Part shown: one piece after another, positions 35,200 through 43,188 of the stretch
How positions within the stretch are numbered: position 1 is the first letter of the stretch
How the letters are laid out: every line of letters starts with the position of its first letter
NCBI GenBank assembly: GCA_027491115.1
Contig: JAIXWV010000034.1
Coordinates: forward strand, 213,123 to 277,122
Reading direction: 5' to 3'
Length of the DNA stretch: 64,000 nucleotides
Origin: Pseudomonadota bacterium
Lineage (GTDB): Bacteria; Bdellovibrionota; UBA1018; CAIMNF01
Translations under genes and position numbers: made by a program
Notes under the pieces: model-generated
The model's database searches: none
What the model saw: only the letters and a program-made list of their open reading frames with translations
Told to the model about the DNA's origin: nothing

Positions 35200-36557
35200 T
35201 CGCCCAACCTTCCCGTCTCTTTCACTTTTCGTGTCATTTCACCGAACCAGATCGCACTCGGACGTGGAATCCTCTTCAAAGTGCCAGGCTCGAGCGAATA
35301 GAAACCGAAGTGGGCTGTATAGCCTTCAGCCCACTCGAAATTGTCGTTCAAAGTCCAATGACAGTATCCCCGGATGGGGGCGCCATCCCGGATGTGTTTC
35401 TCCAGCACCTTCAAGTGCTCACGGATGAAAGGAATCCTTTGGTTGTCATCTTGATCCGCAAGTCCGTTCTCGGTCAGGTAAATTTCCATTCCCGGAAACA
35501 TCATCCGGATCTTGATCAACAAGCGATCCATCCCGACGGGATAGACCTCCCATCCTAGTTCAGTGGTGTCCGCGCCTCTCAATGTTTCCCTGTGGATGAA
35601 AGGAGCTTTGAACGGACGGAATCTCAGGCGGTCGCGCGAGTAGTAGTTCAGTCCGAAAAAGTCCTGGGTCCCGACTGCTTCGGGAATGAATACATCAGAA
35701 CGGGTCAGAAACGGAACCTTCCAACGCAACCTTCCATCGACGGTGGCTAAGGGAATCGCCCAGTTGAACACCTCGTCGAATTTTCGAGCAAGATAACGGT
35801 CCAAGGGATTCCCCCGTCTCCCGGGATCGAAGTTTCTCAGGTGGTGGGCGATTCCCACCTTGGGCCGGAAGTCCCTCGTGTCGAGGATCCGATGAAGCCG
35901 ATGGTAGGCTCGAGCATGGGCCCGGACCATGTTAGTAATGGGGCCTGCGATCAGGCTGATGTTGCCCCTACCAGGAGGAAAAACATCACTGACGTACCCG
36001 CCTGCAATGACGGTCATGGGCTCGTTGATCGTGATCCAGAGTCGAACATCAGGGCCTAGAATGCCTGCGACGAATGCCACGTAACGTTCGAATGCATCGG
36101 CAATCCCGCTCCAATCCCAACCGCCCCGGTCGGCCACCCAAGCTGGAAGGGTGAAATGATGAAGTGTGACCATGGAATCGATCCCTTCGGCACGAAGCCG
36201 GCGGACCAGATCCCTGTAACGCTCGACTTCAGCGGCACGGAATACTCCTGGCGATGGCTCGATCTTGGCCCACTCCACCGAAAACCGGTACAGGTCCACA
36301 CCCAGGTCCTTCATGTGCTGAACATCTTCTTCCACATGATTCCAGGAGTCTGTCGCAATCCGGGCATGATCCCCGTTCTTGATCTTGCCGGGAGTCTGTT
36401 CCCACCGGTCCCAATCCGAGTCGAGGTTGCCCCCCTCGATCTGGTGAGCGGCAGTGGCGACACAGAACTTGAACTCCGGGGTAAAGCTCCAAGCCGGGCC
36501 CGGAAGTGAAACTCCTGCAATCAGCAGAAATAGCACGGGAATCCTGAGGTGCATCAT
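35196..36557 (-). CDS. Secreted GH1 beta-glycosidase
   Basis: A 453-residue family 1 glycoside hydrolase with an N-terminal signal peptide (PVLFLLIAGVSLPGPAWS). The acid/base Glu lies in WITINEPMTV and the nucleophile Glu in IYLTENGLAD; other GH1 signatures are GVATAAHQIEGG-like FCVATAAHQIEGGNLDSDWDRWE, FSVEWAKIEPSPGVF, VTLHHFTLPAWV, FFGLNYYSRDRL and HWTLNDNFEWAEGY. GH1 enzymes are usually cytoplasmic, so export is notable. I choose ATG 36557: TAGAGT lies 7 bases ahead. First gene of the GH1-NAGPA-NamZ operon. Confidence 0.93.
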   Translation of the reverse strand: MMHLRIPVLFLLIAGVSLPGPAWSFTPEFKFCVATAAHQIEGGNLDSDWDRWEQTPGKIKNGDHARIATDSWNHVEEDVQHMKDLGVDLYRFSVEWAKIEPSPGVFRAAEVERYRDLVRRLRAEGIDSMVTLHHFTLPAWVADRGGWDWSGIADAFERYVAFVAGILGPDVRLWITINEPMTVIAGGYVSDVFPPGRGNISLIAGPITNMVRAHARAYHRLHRILDTRDFRPKVGIAHHLRNFDPGRRGNPLDRYLARKFDEVFNWAIPLATVDGRLRWKVPFLTRSDVFIPEAVGTQDFFGLNYYSRDRLRFRPFKAPFIHRETLRGADTTELGWEVYPVGMDRLLIKIRMMFPGMEIYLTENGLADQDDNQRIPFIREHLKVLEKHIRDGAPIRGYCHWTLNDNFEWAEGYTAHFGFYSLEPGTLKRIPRPSAIWFGEMTRKVKETGRLGE

Positions 36558-36564
36558 GGGGCGG

Positions 36565-36570
36565 ACTCTA
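36565..36570 (-). promoter_or_regulatory. -10 element of GH1 operon (TAGAGT)
   Basis: TAGAGT on the minus strand ends 7 bases before ATG 36557, with no Shine-Dalgarno site. It supports this ATG over the longer frame from 36593. Confidence 0.45.
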
Positions 36571-36598
36571 GCAGACCCCACCCCATGACGCAAGGGAC

Positions 36599-37252
36599 CT
36601 AAAACCCCACGTAAGTGGCCCCAATGGTCGCCACATAAAGGTCATTTCCGGGGGTCAAGGTGATGTCCGGACGGACCGTCAGGCTGAAGTTTTCGGACAG
36701 CTGGATGTCGGCATCCAACCCGATGTTGGGGTAGAGCTTCCATAGGCCCCCGGCATCCCCCGTCCCAGCCCCGATATCTGTAACCGAGGGATTGCTCCGG
36801 TAGATCAGGTTCCCCCCACCCCGGACGGCCAAACGGAATGAATCCGTGAAGTCATAGCCGATTTTTGCATCCAGGGGTATGAACAGAAAGTCCGAGTTCC
36901 TCCCGCTCGATTCACTCCCCCCGAGAAAATTCGAATCACTGGCACCGGGATGCGAGTATAGGAACCCGGTGGCTAAACCCACATATTGGTTGGTCGGCGC
37001 GTCTTCCCGAATGAGAGGGTTCAAGTTCCAATCCAATGCGGCACCGAATGCGATCCGACTGGTGGCATCGCCCTGATTGTCTGTGTAGGCCACGGCTCCG
37101 AGCTGAGCCGATAGTCCCCAAGACTGCTCCTTCAGGGTTTTTTCCGACCCACCCCCCTTCACCTCCATCATCGTCCTTCCCCGACTCTGGGCCTGGGCCT
37201 CCGCGACGCTCAAAGCTGCTAAAATGATCAAAATCATAGGACTTTTCTTCAT
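36599..37252 (-). CDS. Outer-membrane beta-barrel-like protein
   Basis: A 217-residue exported protein (MKKSPMILIILAALSVAEAQA signal). The mature part has repeated amphipathic strands (SWGLSAQLGAVAYTD, SRIAFGAALDWNL, YVGLATGFLYSHPG, AKIGYDFTDSFRLAVRGGGNLIYR, NIGLDADIQLSENFSLTVRPDITLT) and ends in ATIGATYVGF, an aromatic-terminated barrel signature. It resembles OmpA/OmpX-type small porin-like barrels; I cannot name it. AAGGAA lies upstream of ATG 37252. It sits just upstream of the GH1 operon on the same strand but 42 bases away from its start. Confidence 0.75.
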   Translation of the reverse strand: MKKSPMILIILAALSVAEAQAQSRGRTMMEVKGGGSEKTLKEQSWGLSAQLGAVAYTDNQGDATSRIAFGAALDWNLNPLIREDAPTNQYVGLATGFLYSHPGASDSNFLGGSESSGRNSDFLFIPLDAKIGYDFTDSFRLAVRGGGNLIYRSNPSVTDIGAGTGDAGGLWKLYPNIGLDADIQLSENFSLTVRPDITLTPGNDLYVATIGATYVGF

Positions 37253-37381
37253 GGTTCCTTTTCCTTCCTTTGGATTTGAGAGACTCAAACCCGGGAGAAT
37301 CCTGAGCAATTGGAATGCCATTTGTTTTTTCACTCATGTTTTACCCGACCAAACCGATCAGGAATGAGAGGTGGAGGTCCT

Positions 37382-37636
37382 ATGAATCGCGAAGACCATA
37401 TCGACAACTTGAAGAAACAATACGCGGACGGAATCTTTGAAGCCTATCTGGAGTGCGAGCATGAGAGCGGAACGGTGGACTTTCCCGAACTCAAAACACG
37501 ACTCGAACGTCTGAGCAAAGCAGCCGCAGTCGAAGGGGTCCACCCTGCCGAGTTCCATGAACTCGTATTCGGAGTCCTTCCCCACGACATTGTGATCTCT
37601 CTCTTCCCCGAAGAATTCGGAAAAACCGCGGCCTGA
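37382..37636 (+). CDS. Small acidic protein of unknown function
   Basis: An 84-residue soluble protein (MNREDHIDNLKKQYADGIFEAYLE, then CEHESGTVDFPELKTRLERL), mostly helical and acidic with no signal peptide or metal motif. AGGTGGAGG lies 7 bases before the ATG, a good ribosome-binding site, which is the main support. I do not recognise a family. It is convergent with the REC-cNMP gene, with stops 9 bases apart. Confidence 0.65.
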   Translation: MNREDHIDNLKKQYADGIFEAYLECEHESGTVDFPELKTRLERLSKAAAVEGVHPAEFHELVFGVLPHDIVISLFPEEFGKTAA

Positions 37637-37645
37637 GCCGTCCGG

Positions 37646-38380
37646 TCATTTTCCTCTCAGCCTTTTTGCAAGAGTCGAAAACAAGATCTTCGCCCAAGAA
37701 GGTCGTTGATAAATGACTTTCTCGAAAACAGCGGGCTGAATCTCAATCAACTCGGAGTCTTGTACCGCCTCCACCGTGGCCATGCGGGCCTCTTCGTTGA
37801 AATAAGCCATTTCTCCCACGAATTCTCCCTCGCGGATCTCGCCCAACATCCGCGGAGCTCCCGTAGAATCCCTCCGTGTGGCTCGTAGCAGACCTTTCTT
37901 CACGATGTAGATCTGTTGGGAAGTGTCGCCCTCCTGGATCAGGACTTCACCGGCCCTGAGATGTCGGACCGCATACTGATGCGCCTCTGACTTGAATGCA
38001 TGATCGACCTTGTTCAGGACCTGCAACCACTGGTCCAGGCTGTCCAATTGATCGACAAAGTGAATTCTACCGAGCGTCACCGCATCCCGCTCCCGATCGG
38101 ACCGCGCCTGGGTTCCCATGGCGATCATGACCATCTTACTGGCTTCATCAGAAAGCACGGTATCGATGATCTGACCGGGGCGTCCTTTTCCGAGCTCGTA
38201 GTCGGTGACCAGAACATGAGGAGGGGCGTTTTTGATCTTGATCAACGCCTCCATGTAATCCGAAGCCGTATAGATCACCGCTTCGGGCATCCGTTCCTGG
38301 ATCCAGCCCTTCAGGCGTTTTTTCTTCTGCTCATCCGAACTGGCGAGGAGGAAAAACTTTTTCCCTTCTGATTTGATCAT
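37646..38380 (-). CDS. REC-like plus cyclic-nucleotide-binding domain protein
   Basis: A 244-residue soluble protein with two domains. Residues 5-120 resemble a receiver fold (FFLLASSDEQKKKRLK, HVLVTDYELGKGRPGQ with a candidate phospho-Asp, MIAMGTQ), but the N-terminal acidic pair is missing, so it may be a pseudo-receiver. Residues 130-244 are a cNMP-binding beta-roll (LRAGEVLIQEGDTSQQIYIVKKGLLRATRR, GEIREGEFVGEMAYFNEEARMATVEAVQDSELIEI) with a recognisable F-V-G-E-M-A phosphate-binding cassette. There is no DNA-binding domain. Such receiver-cNMP proteins are signalling modules; the ligand is unknown. Confidence 0.8.
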   Translation of the reverse strand: MIKSEGKKFFLLASSDEQKKKRLKGWIQERMPEAVIYTASDYMEALIKIKNAPPHVLVTDYELGKGRPGQIIDTVLSDEASKMVMIAMGTQARSDRERDAVTLGRIHFVDQLDSLDQWLQVLNKVDHAFKSEAHQYAVRHLRAGEVLIQEGDTSQQIYIVKKGLLRATRRDSTGAPRMLGEIREGEFVGEMAYFNEEARMATVEAVQDSELIEIQPAVFEKVIYQRPSWAKILFSTLAKRLRGK

Positions 38381-38466
38381 AGACGATTTCAGTTTAGCCG
38401 AGAGCCTGAGTGAATGTCACAACTTTTCCTCCATTTTTTACACAAATCATGATAACCTCCGCAACC

Positions 38467-38853
38467 ATGAAACGAGTCCTGTCGACCCTTTCCGTCCTGA
38501 TGTTCTCTTTGTTCCTTTCTCCCGAAGGGATGGCCTCAGAAAAGGGCGGACTCGAATGCAGATACCGGGATGGTTGGTACATCCTCCATGAAATCCGGAT
38601 CAGCTGTCTCGAATCAGGCTGTGCCTACGAGATCGGAACGAAGCAATCCACTGTGGAGCAAGGCAAGCTGACCCAGGTGGACAAGACCTATGCTCAAGAG
38701 AGACTGAACGGGATGAGTCTCCGGCTCGATTCGGGGACTTTCATCATTATTGAAAAAAACTGGGCCGGTCGATTCGAAGGAATCCTCGCATTCGGAAACG
38801 GATCATTCGCTTACAACGAGAAAACCCACTGTCGGTTCGTCACCACGCGCTGA
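38467..38853 (+). CDS. Small secreted protein, unknown
   Basis: A 128-residue exported protein. The signal peptide is MKRVLSTLSVLMFSLFLSPEGMAS; the mature part has four Cys (LECRYRDG, RISCLESGCAYE, THCRF) that could form two disulfides, and beta-rich alternation such as GMSLRLDSGTFIIIEKNW and FEGILAFGNGSFAYN. No family recognised. TAACCT ends 8 bases before the ATG; no ribosome-binding site. Divergent from the REC-cNMP gene. Confidence 0.7.
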   Translation: MKRVLSTLSVLMFSLFLSPEGMASEKGGLECRYRDGWYILHEIRISCLESGCAYEIGTKQSTVEQGKLTQVDKTYAQERLNGMSLRLDSGTFIIIEKNWAGRFEGILAFGNGSFAYNEKTHCRFVTTR

Positions 38854-38963
38854 TCTGACACGCCGCCGGTGTAAATTCTCCAGCGACAAACCGACACCAA
38901 AGTCACAGGCTCCTGTTTTAGACAGGAACGGAACGGCATGATTCTGGCACCTCTCCACTACAA

Positions 38964-38982
38964 GGTACGAAGGATTCGTACC
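38964..38982. promoter_or_regulatory. 19-bp perfect palindrome (operator-like)
   Basis: GGTACGAA-GGA-TTCGTACC is an exact inverted repeat with 8-base arms. It lies 22-40 bases upstream of the start codon of the 69-residue protein, ahead of a strong AGGAGG at 38993-38998. A second dyad TCCTGT-N5-ACAGGA occurs at 38911-38927. Position and symmetry suggest a repressor operator; the binding protein is unknown. Confidence 0.55.
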
Positions 38983-39003
38983 GGAATGTCACAGGAGGTG
39001 CAC

Positions 39004-39213
39004 ATGCGTTCCAAAAAAGCCGCTGAGGCCCGTCAACTCTCTCTTTTCGAACCCGAGCCCGAGTCCTTTCCTGAGCCGGATTTTCATCCTGAAAAACCCA
39101 CTGTCCTAGAGTTTGTCCGGGCACGATTTGAAAACGGACCGGAAATGACGCCTGAAGAATACCGTCGATGGATCCGCATCCTGATCCATCATTCACTCAA
39201 GCGCATGGACTGA
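39004..39213 (+). CDS. Small protein with beta-clamp-binding-like motif
   Basis: A 69-residue basic/acidic protein. Near the N-terminus it contains RQLSLFEPE; QLSLF is the consensus pentapeptide by which DNA polymerases, MutS, Hda and ImuB-type proteins dock to the DNA sliding clamp (DnaN). The middle is Pro/Glu-rich and disordered, and the end (VLEFVRARFENGPEMTPEEYRRWIRILIHHSLKRMD) looks helical. AGGAGG lies 5 bases before ATG 39004; an in-frame frame from 38938 lacks one and would include the palindrome. I know no family for it. A chance motif match in a short protein remains possible. Confidence 0.6.
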   Translation: MRSKKAAEARQLSLFEPEPESFPEPDFHPEKPTVLEFVRARFENGPEMTPEEYRRWIRILIHHSLKRMD

Positions 39214-39233
39214 CCCGAACAGGCGAGACATGC

Positions 39234-39743
39234 TCAGCGCCTGGCCACGAGGTTCAGATCGAGTTGCCCGCTTGAACCGATCCTGATCTTCCCTTTGACC
39301 TCGAAGGCCCCGCCTCCGACCGGTTCGAACATCACTTGGGCTGAAAACGGTATTTGCACACCCCGGATTTTCAGCTTGCCGTGGACTTCCACATTGGGTT
39401 GTCCCGCGACAATGTTATGCAACTCATTTCCGGAGAGGATCCTGAATTTGGCCACCGGGTGTTTGGCGACATCCAACAGATTCTTCAAATTCTCATCGGT
39501 GATGCTTTTCAAATCGGCGACAATTTCGCCTCCGCTCAAGGTGTTCCTTTTGAACTCGAACCTCCCGCTCTTGAAGAGGATCTTCTCTGAATGGCCGCCA
39601 GCCGCCTTTGCTCCGGTCCACACCACATCACTCTTGGACGTGTCCAGTACTGCCACATGTTTCACCGGATCGATCTTTTTCGGACCGGCCATAGATATCA
39701 ATGGCAAGAGAAGAAAAGAAATAACCAAGATTCTAAGGATCAA
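39234..39743 (-). CDS. YceI-family exported protein
   Basis: A 169-residue periplasmic protein with signal peptide (ILRILVISFLLLPLISMAG) and a YceI lipocalin-like domain: LDTSKSDVVWTGAKAAGGHSEKILFKSGRFEF, GGEIVADLKSI, AKHPVAKFRILSG and VHGKLKIRGVQIPFSAQVMFE. YceI proteins bind polyisoprenoids. The start is TTG at 39743, chosen because GGGGGAGG lies 8 bases upstream and it gives a proper signal peptide. It is slightly short of a full YceI barrel at the C-terminus. Confidence 0.87.
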   Translation of the reverse strand: MILRILVISFLLLPLISMAGPKKIDPVKHVAVLDTSKSDVVWTGAKAAGGHSEKILFKSGRFEFKRNTLSGGEIVADLKSITDENLKNLLDVAKHPVAKFRILSGNELHNIVAGQPNVEVHGKLKIRGVQIPFSAQVMFEPVGGGAFEVKGKIRIGSSGQLDLNLVARR

Positions 39744-39858
39744 GCTGAAATCCTCCCCCTTCGGCTGGTTTCAAAAGTGTATCTTCCCGCCCGATAGGCA
39801 TCAATCCGGTTGCACCGATATTTTAGGAATCCGACTGGCCGGGACCGTGCCAAAAGGG

Positions 39859-39864
39859 TACACT
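39859..39864 (+). promoter_or_regulatory. -10 element of pirin gene (TACACT)
   Basis: TACACT ends 6 bases before ATG 39871; identical hexamer and similar spacing to the gap promoter. No ribosome-binding site. Confidence 0.5.
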
Positions 39865-39870
39865 GCGCAC

Positions 39871-40737
39871 ATGAAGAAACTGCGGTTCAAACGTCACAAT
39901 CCGAGGACACATTGGGTCGGAGACGGCTTTCCCGTGAGGTCGGTCTTCTCCTACTCCGACATCGCGGGCGAAATCTCGCCGTTCTTGATGATGGATTATG
40001 CCAGCCCCACCCATTTTCCTCCGACCACACAAAGAAAGGGCGTGGGTGAACACCCGCACCGCGGCTTCGAAACAGTCACCATCGTATACGAAGGTGAGGT
40101 GGAACACCGTGACTCCGCAGGCGGAGGCGGCACCATCGGTCGCGACGAAGTCCAATGGATGACAGCGGCATCCGGACTGGTCCACGAAGAGTTCCATGGC
40201 AGGGAATATGCCCGCCTCGGAGGGCCGTTCGAGATGATTCAACTTTGGGTCAACCTTCCGGCCAGATTGAAGATGATTCCACCGGCCTACCAGGGCATCA
40301 CACGTGACACGATCCCGTCGGTTCAACTCCCTGAGAATCGGGGTCAGGTCAGAGTGATCGCTGGAGAACTGGAAGGCGCAAAAGGTCCGGCTTTCACCCG
40401 TACTCCCATCAACCTTTGGGACATGCGATTCACCCAAGGATCGGGATTCACTTGCAAGGTTCCCGAAGGACATACCGCATCGATCTTTGTATTGAGTGGT
40501 GCGATCCGGCTCCCGGACGGAAACCGGATCATTGAAGCCGAACTGGCTGTCCTCGACTCCTCCGGAACCGACTTGAGCTTTGAGACCGAAGGGCCTGCCA
40601 AAATCCTCTTTCTCGGGGGTGAGCCGCTCAACGAACCGATCATCGGTTATGGCCCCTTTGTCATGAACACCCCGGAGGAGATCCAACAGGCATTCGTCGA
40701 CTACAGGAGCGGAAAAATGGGGAGATTCGAAAGTTGA
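39871..40737 (+). CDS. Pirin-family bicupin protein
   Basis: A 288-residue bicupin. The N-terminal cupin has VRSVFSYSDIAGEISPFLMMDYASPTHFPP, HPHRGFETVTIVYEGEVEHRDSAGGGGTIGRDEVQWMTAASGLVHEEFHG with the pirin metal residues H-x-H ... E ... H, and LWVNLPARLKMIPP. The C-terminal cupin begins near residue 150. Pirins include quercetin dioxygenases and redox cofactors; no specific role is predictable. ATG 39871 is chosen because the upstream 480-residue frame overlaps the antisense YceI gene. A TACACT box is 6 bases ahead. Confidence 0.93.
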   Translation: MKKLRFKRHNPRTHWVGDGFPVRSVFSYSDIAGEISPFLMMDYASPTHFPPTTQRKGVGEHPHRGFETVTIVYEGEVEHRDSAGGGGTIGRDEVQWMTAASGLVHEEFHGREYARLGGPFEMIQLWVNLPARLKMIPPAYQGITRDTIPSVQLPENRGQVRVIAGELEGAKGPAFTRTPINLWDMRFTQGSGFTCKVPEGHTASIFVLSGAIRLPDGNRIIEAELAVLDSSGTDLSFETEGPAKILFLGGEPLNEPIIGYGPFVMNTPEEIQQAFVDYRSGKMGRFES

Positions 40738-41264
40738 TCCTAGATCGACTCATCCTCAGACCACTGGTGCAGCTGACCATGGTGATTTCCCTCTTCATTG
40801 CCTGGACTCCTGCCTTGGCCGACAGTCCGCGTCTGAAAGAAAAAAATTTGATCGCTGTAGAAATCCTCGGACGTGGAGGTTATGGCTCGATCCAATATGA
40901 TCGCGTACTCCATAAGCGCTTCTCAATCGGGGCGGGAGTCGGTGCGGTAACATCGACTACCTATGCAGTCGCAAGGAGTCTGACCTCCGTTACCACCCTC
41001 AGTGTTGAACCCTGGTATTTTCTTTATGCAAACTACTACCTGACGGGTGAATACTTTTCTCCCTTTTTGACCGCGGGGATGACCTACCTCTCTGGTAACT
41101 CGAAACTAGATTTCACCTTTTGGCCGGGGGCTGGTATTGAATTCAGGACCCATGTGGGGCCCACCCTGCGCCTCACGATGTATCTTCCAAAAGTTTCACC
41201 GATCGGTATTGTTCCGGGCTATCCTGCAATCTGGTCAGGACTGTCACTGGGCTACTGCTTCTGA
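40734..41264 (+). CDS. Outer-membrane beta-barrel-like protein
   Basis: A 176-residue exported protein. A hydrophobic signal (LVQLTMVISLFIAWTPALA) is followed by barrel-like strands: LIAVEILGRGGYGSIQYDRVL, FSIGAGVGAVTSTTY, YANYYLTGEYFSPFLTAGMTYL and AGIEFRTHVGPTLRLTMYL, ending in SLGYCF with a terminal Phe. The TTG at 40734 overlaps the pirin stop (TTGA) and gives coupling; ATG 40779 (MVISLF) is a plausible alternative. No specific family. Confidence 0.7.
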   Translation: MILDRLILRPLVQLTMVISLFIAWTPALADSPRLKEKNLIAVEILGRGGYGSIQYDRVLHKRFSIGAGVGAVTSTTYAVARSLTSVTTLSVEPWYFLYANYYLTGEYFSPFLTAGMTYLSGNSKLDFTFWPGAGIEFRTHVGPTLRLTMYLPKVSPIGIVPGYPAIWSGLSLGYCF

Positions 41265-41274
41265 TACCTACCCA

Positions 41275-43146
41275 TCACTTCAGCCACTCCAACAACATCG
41301 CCAGGGCAGGCATGAGGATCGATCCCACCATCGCCTCACCGGCGATCAATCCCGAGGCGATCGGTGCGGCATAAAGTTCGAAGGCACCGTCTTTCTGAAC
41401 CGAGAACTTCCTCCAAACCGCGGAGACCACACATCCAAGGCAGGTAGCAATGGTCAAGGAAGGAGGGAGAATGAGTGCGAAACCGAAAGCTGCTGGGATC
41501 GGGATCCATGGAAAGAGCGCTCTCTCCTCACCCTGTGCATTCTTGCGCCGGATCGAGAGAAGCAATTCAAACACCACACCGATGAAAATGGCGTAGATCG
41601 AAGCCTGAAGCGCCCCATATGGCAGGTAACCCAGACCTTTTTCCATGACAATCGCCAGAGTGGCGATCTTCAATCCGGTGGGTGCGGACAATTGACCTGG
41701 ATTCAAACCGATCCCATAAGTCCTTTGAAGAATGTCGAATACAAACGGAGTCAGAAAAGCACCGACCGGTATCACGATCAATTGCGCCAGAATCAGTGTC
41801 TTGAATCTACCCCCGAGCCGCTGAGCCACCCAAAACGCCGGGACGACATTCTCGGAAGAAGCTTGAGGGCTGGCGCTGATGTACGCGGCACTCAAATTGG
41901 AGCGGATGGAAGCGGGCCACAAGAGTCCGAACAGGAACTGGGTGGCATTAGCCATCAAAGAGACCGGGCCTGAACCCGTGATGCCCAGCACCCGCAAACC
42001 CGCGATAATCAGAAGTGGCTGAATCCCAACGGCAAGCAGCACCTGGGTCCAGGGCATTTCAAACCAGGTGGTGGTCAGCCAGACCAGTAACACCACACTG
42101 GTCACGAGACCGCTGATCGTCCACCAAAGGGGAATCTCTTCCTCGGCCAAGGATTCAACCGAGTTCTGGGTCGCCTGCCCCTTACGGTCCAAAAGGTTCC
42201 GGACCACGGGAACGACGACACTCGTCACCGCGGCAGCAACCATCATGGCAGTCGCCGGCCACATCATCCATTGCACCACGTACTTGAAATGGCTGCCGGC
42301 TGTGACGAACTCGGCGCCTTTTCCACAATTCTCGGTCAAAAACGCGAGTGCCTGGTCTTTCTCCCCGCCTGTGAGCAGGGAGAACCCGTTCATTTGATCC
42401 ACGCAAGCACTGAACTGATCAGCATTGACTCCTGATAAAGCCGCATATCCTGCGACTTTTTCTCCAAATACATTCAAAAACCAAGTCCCGAGCAAGCCAG
42501 ACAAACCGACCGACAAGGGGACGAGCATGCCGAGTCCGATCGCAGCGAACTCGAGGCCGAGGCTCATGTTGAGCGCCGCATTCCCAACGACCGGAGTGAT
42601 CACGCCTAAACCATCGCGTAGGAAAGTGAGAAAACCAGAAACCCCAGTCATGGAAAGGAGTGCATCCCGACGCTTCCGGGTATTCTCGCCAGAGTCAGGA
42701 TCGGAAAGAGTTTGAGCGATACTGAGTGTGGCACGGCTTGCGGGCCAGGGGATAAACCTGTCCTTGAGCACGGTTTGCCTGGGCAGAATCCCCATGAACA
42801 CACCCAGATTGGCTGAAACGAGCAACCAGACAAACATCTGAACATGTGTAGGATGAAACCCGATGTCCCGTCCGAAAACAGATTTGACATAAAAGAAAGC
42901 AGCGAGAATCACCACCATGAAGGCAATCCCCGAAACCATTCCGATCATGGTTTGAATGATGTTGAGCTGAATCGCCAAATCCCGCCCGCGATACCTTCCG
43001 CCCAAAGCGAAGGCAGCCAGAAACATGCCCCCCATGGTGAGGTCAACACTCTGGCCGAGCTTCAATGTGACATACGGAGTGGCAGCTGCGGCCAAAGCAC
43101 AGAGCAGGATACCAAGCAGGACGGACCGCCAATTCAACTCATTCAT
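41275..43146 (-). CDS. OPT-superfamily transporter, second copy
   Basis: A 623-residue membrane protein of about 14-16 helices, only distantly like the OPT protein at 23828. Shared OPT layout: N-terminal LLGILLCALAAAATPYVTLKLGQSVDLTMGGMF, QTMIGMVSGIAFMV, PASRATLSIAQTL, a central long soluble loop with Cys (SGVNADQFSACVDQ, LTENCGKGAEF), and C-terminal GEAMVGSILMPALAMLLEW. The start at ATG 43146 (MNELNWRSVLLG) is family-like; the frame extends to 43182. Substrate unknown. It ends 10 bases from the stop of the beta-barrel gene. Confidence 0.85.
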   Translation of the reverse strand: MNELNWRSVLLGILLCALAAAATPYVTLKLGQSVDLTMGGMFLAAFALGGRYRGRDLAIQLNIIQTMIGMVSGIAFMVVILAAFFYVKSVFGRDIGFHPTHVQMFVWLLVSANLGVFMGILPRQTVLKDRFIPWPASRATLSIAQTLSDPDSGENTRKRRDALLSMTGVSGFLTFLRDGLGVITPVVGNAALNMSLGLEFAAIGLGMLVPLSVGLSGLLGTWFLNVFGEKVAGYAALSGVNADQFSACVDQMNGFSLLTGGEKDQALAFLTENCGKGAEFVTAGSHFKYVVQWMMWPATAMMVAAAVTSVVVPVVRNLLDRKGQATQNSVESLAEEEIPLWWTISGLVTSVVLLVWLTTTWFEMPWTQVLLAVGIQPLLIIAGLRVLGITGSGPVSLMANATQFLFGLLWPASIRSNLSAAYISASPQASSENVVPAFWVAQRLGGRFKTLILAQLIVIPVGAFLTPFVFDILQRTYGIGLNPGQLSAPTGLKIATLAIVMEKGLGYLPYGALQASIYAIFIGVVFELLLSIRRKNAQGEERALFPWIPIPAAFGFALILPPSLTIATCLGCVVSAVWRKFSVQKDGAFELYAAPIASGLIAGEAMVGSILMPALAMLLEWLK

Positions 43147-43188
43147 GGAAGGGATGCTAACCGACACCCTCCCTGAAAACAATCCGCT

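Noticed and set aside
38867..38881. ACACGCCGCCGGTGT dyad as terminator
   Set aside because: Stem is only four bases at the ends and no T-run follows.
39295..40737. 480-residue frame containing pirin
   Set aside because: The first 190 residues are antisense to the YceI gene; pirin homology begins at 39871 and a promoter-like TACACT is there.
41137..41973. 278-residue plus-strand frame
   Set aside because: Antisense to the second OPT transporter, which has clear membrane helices.
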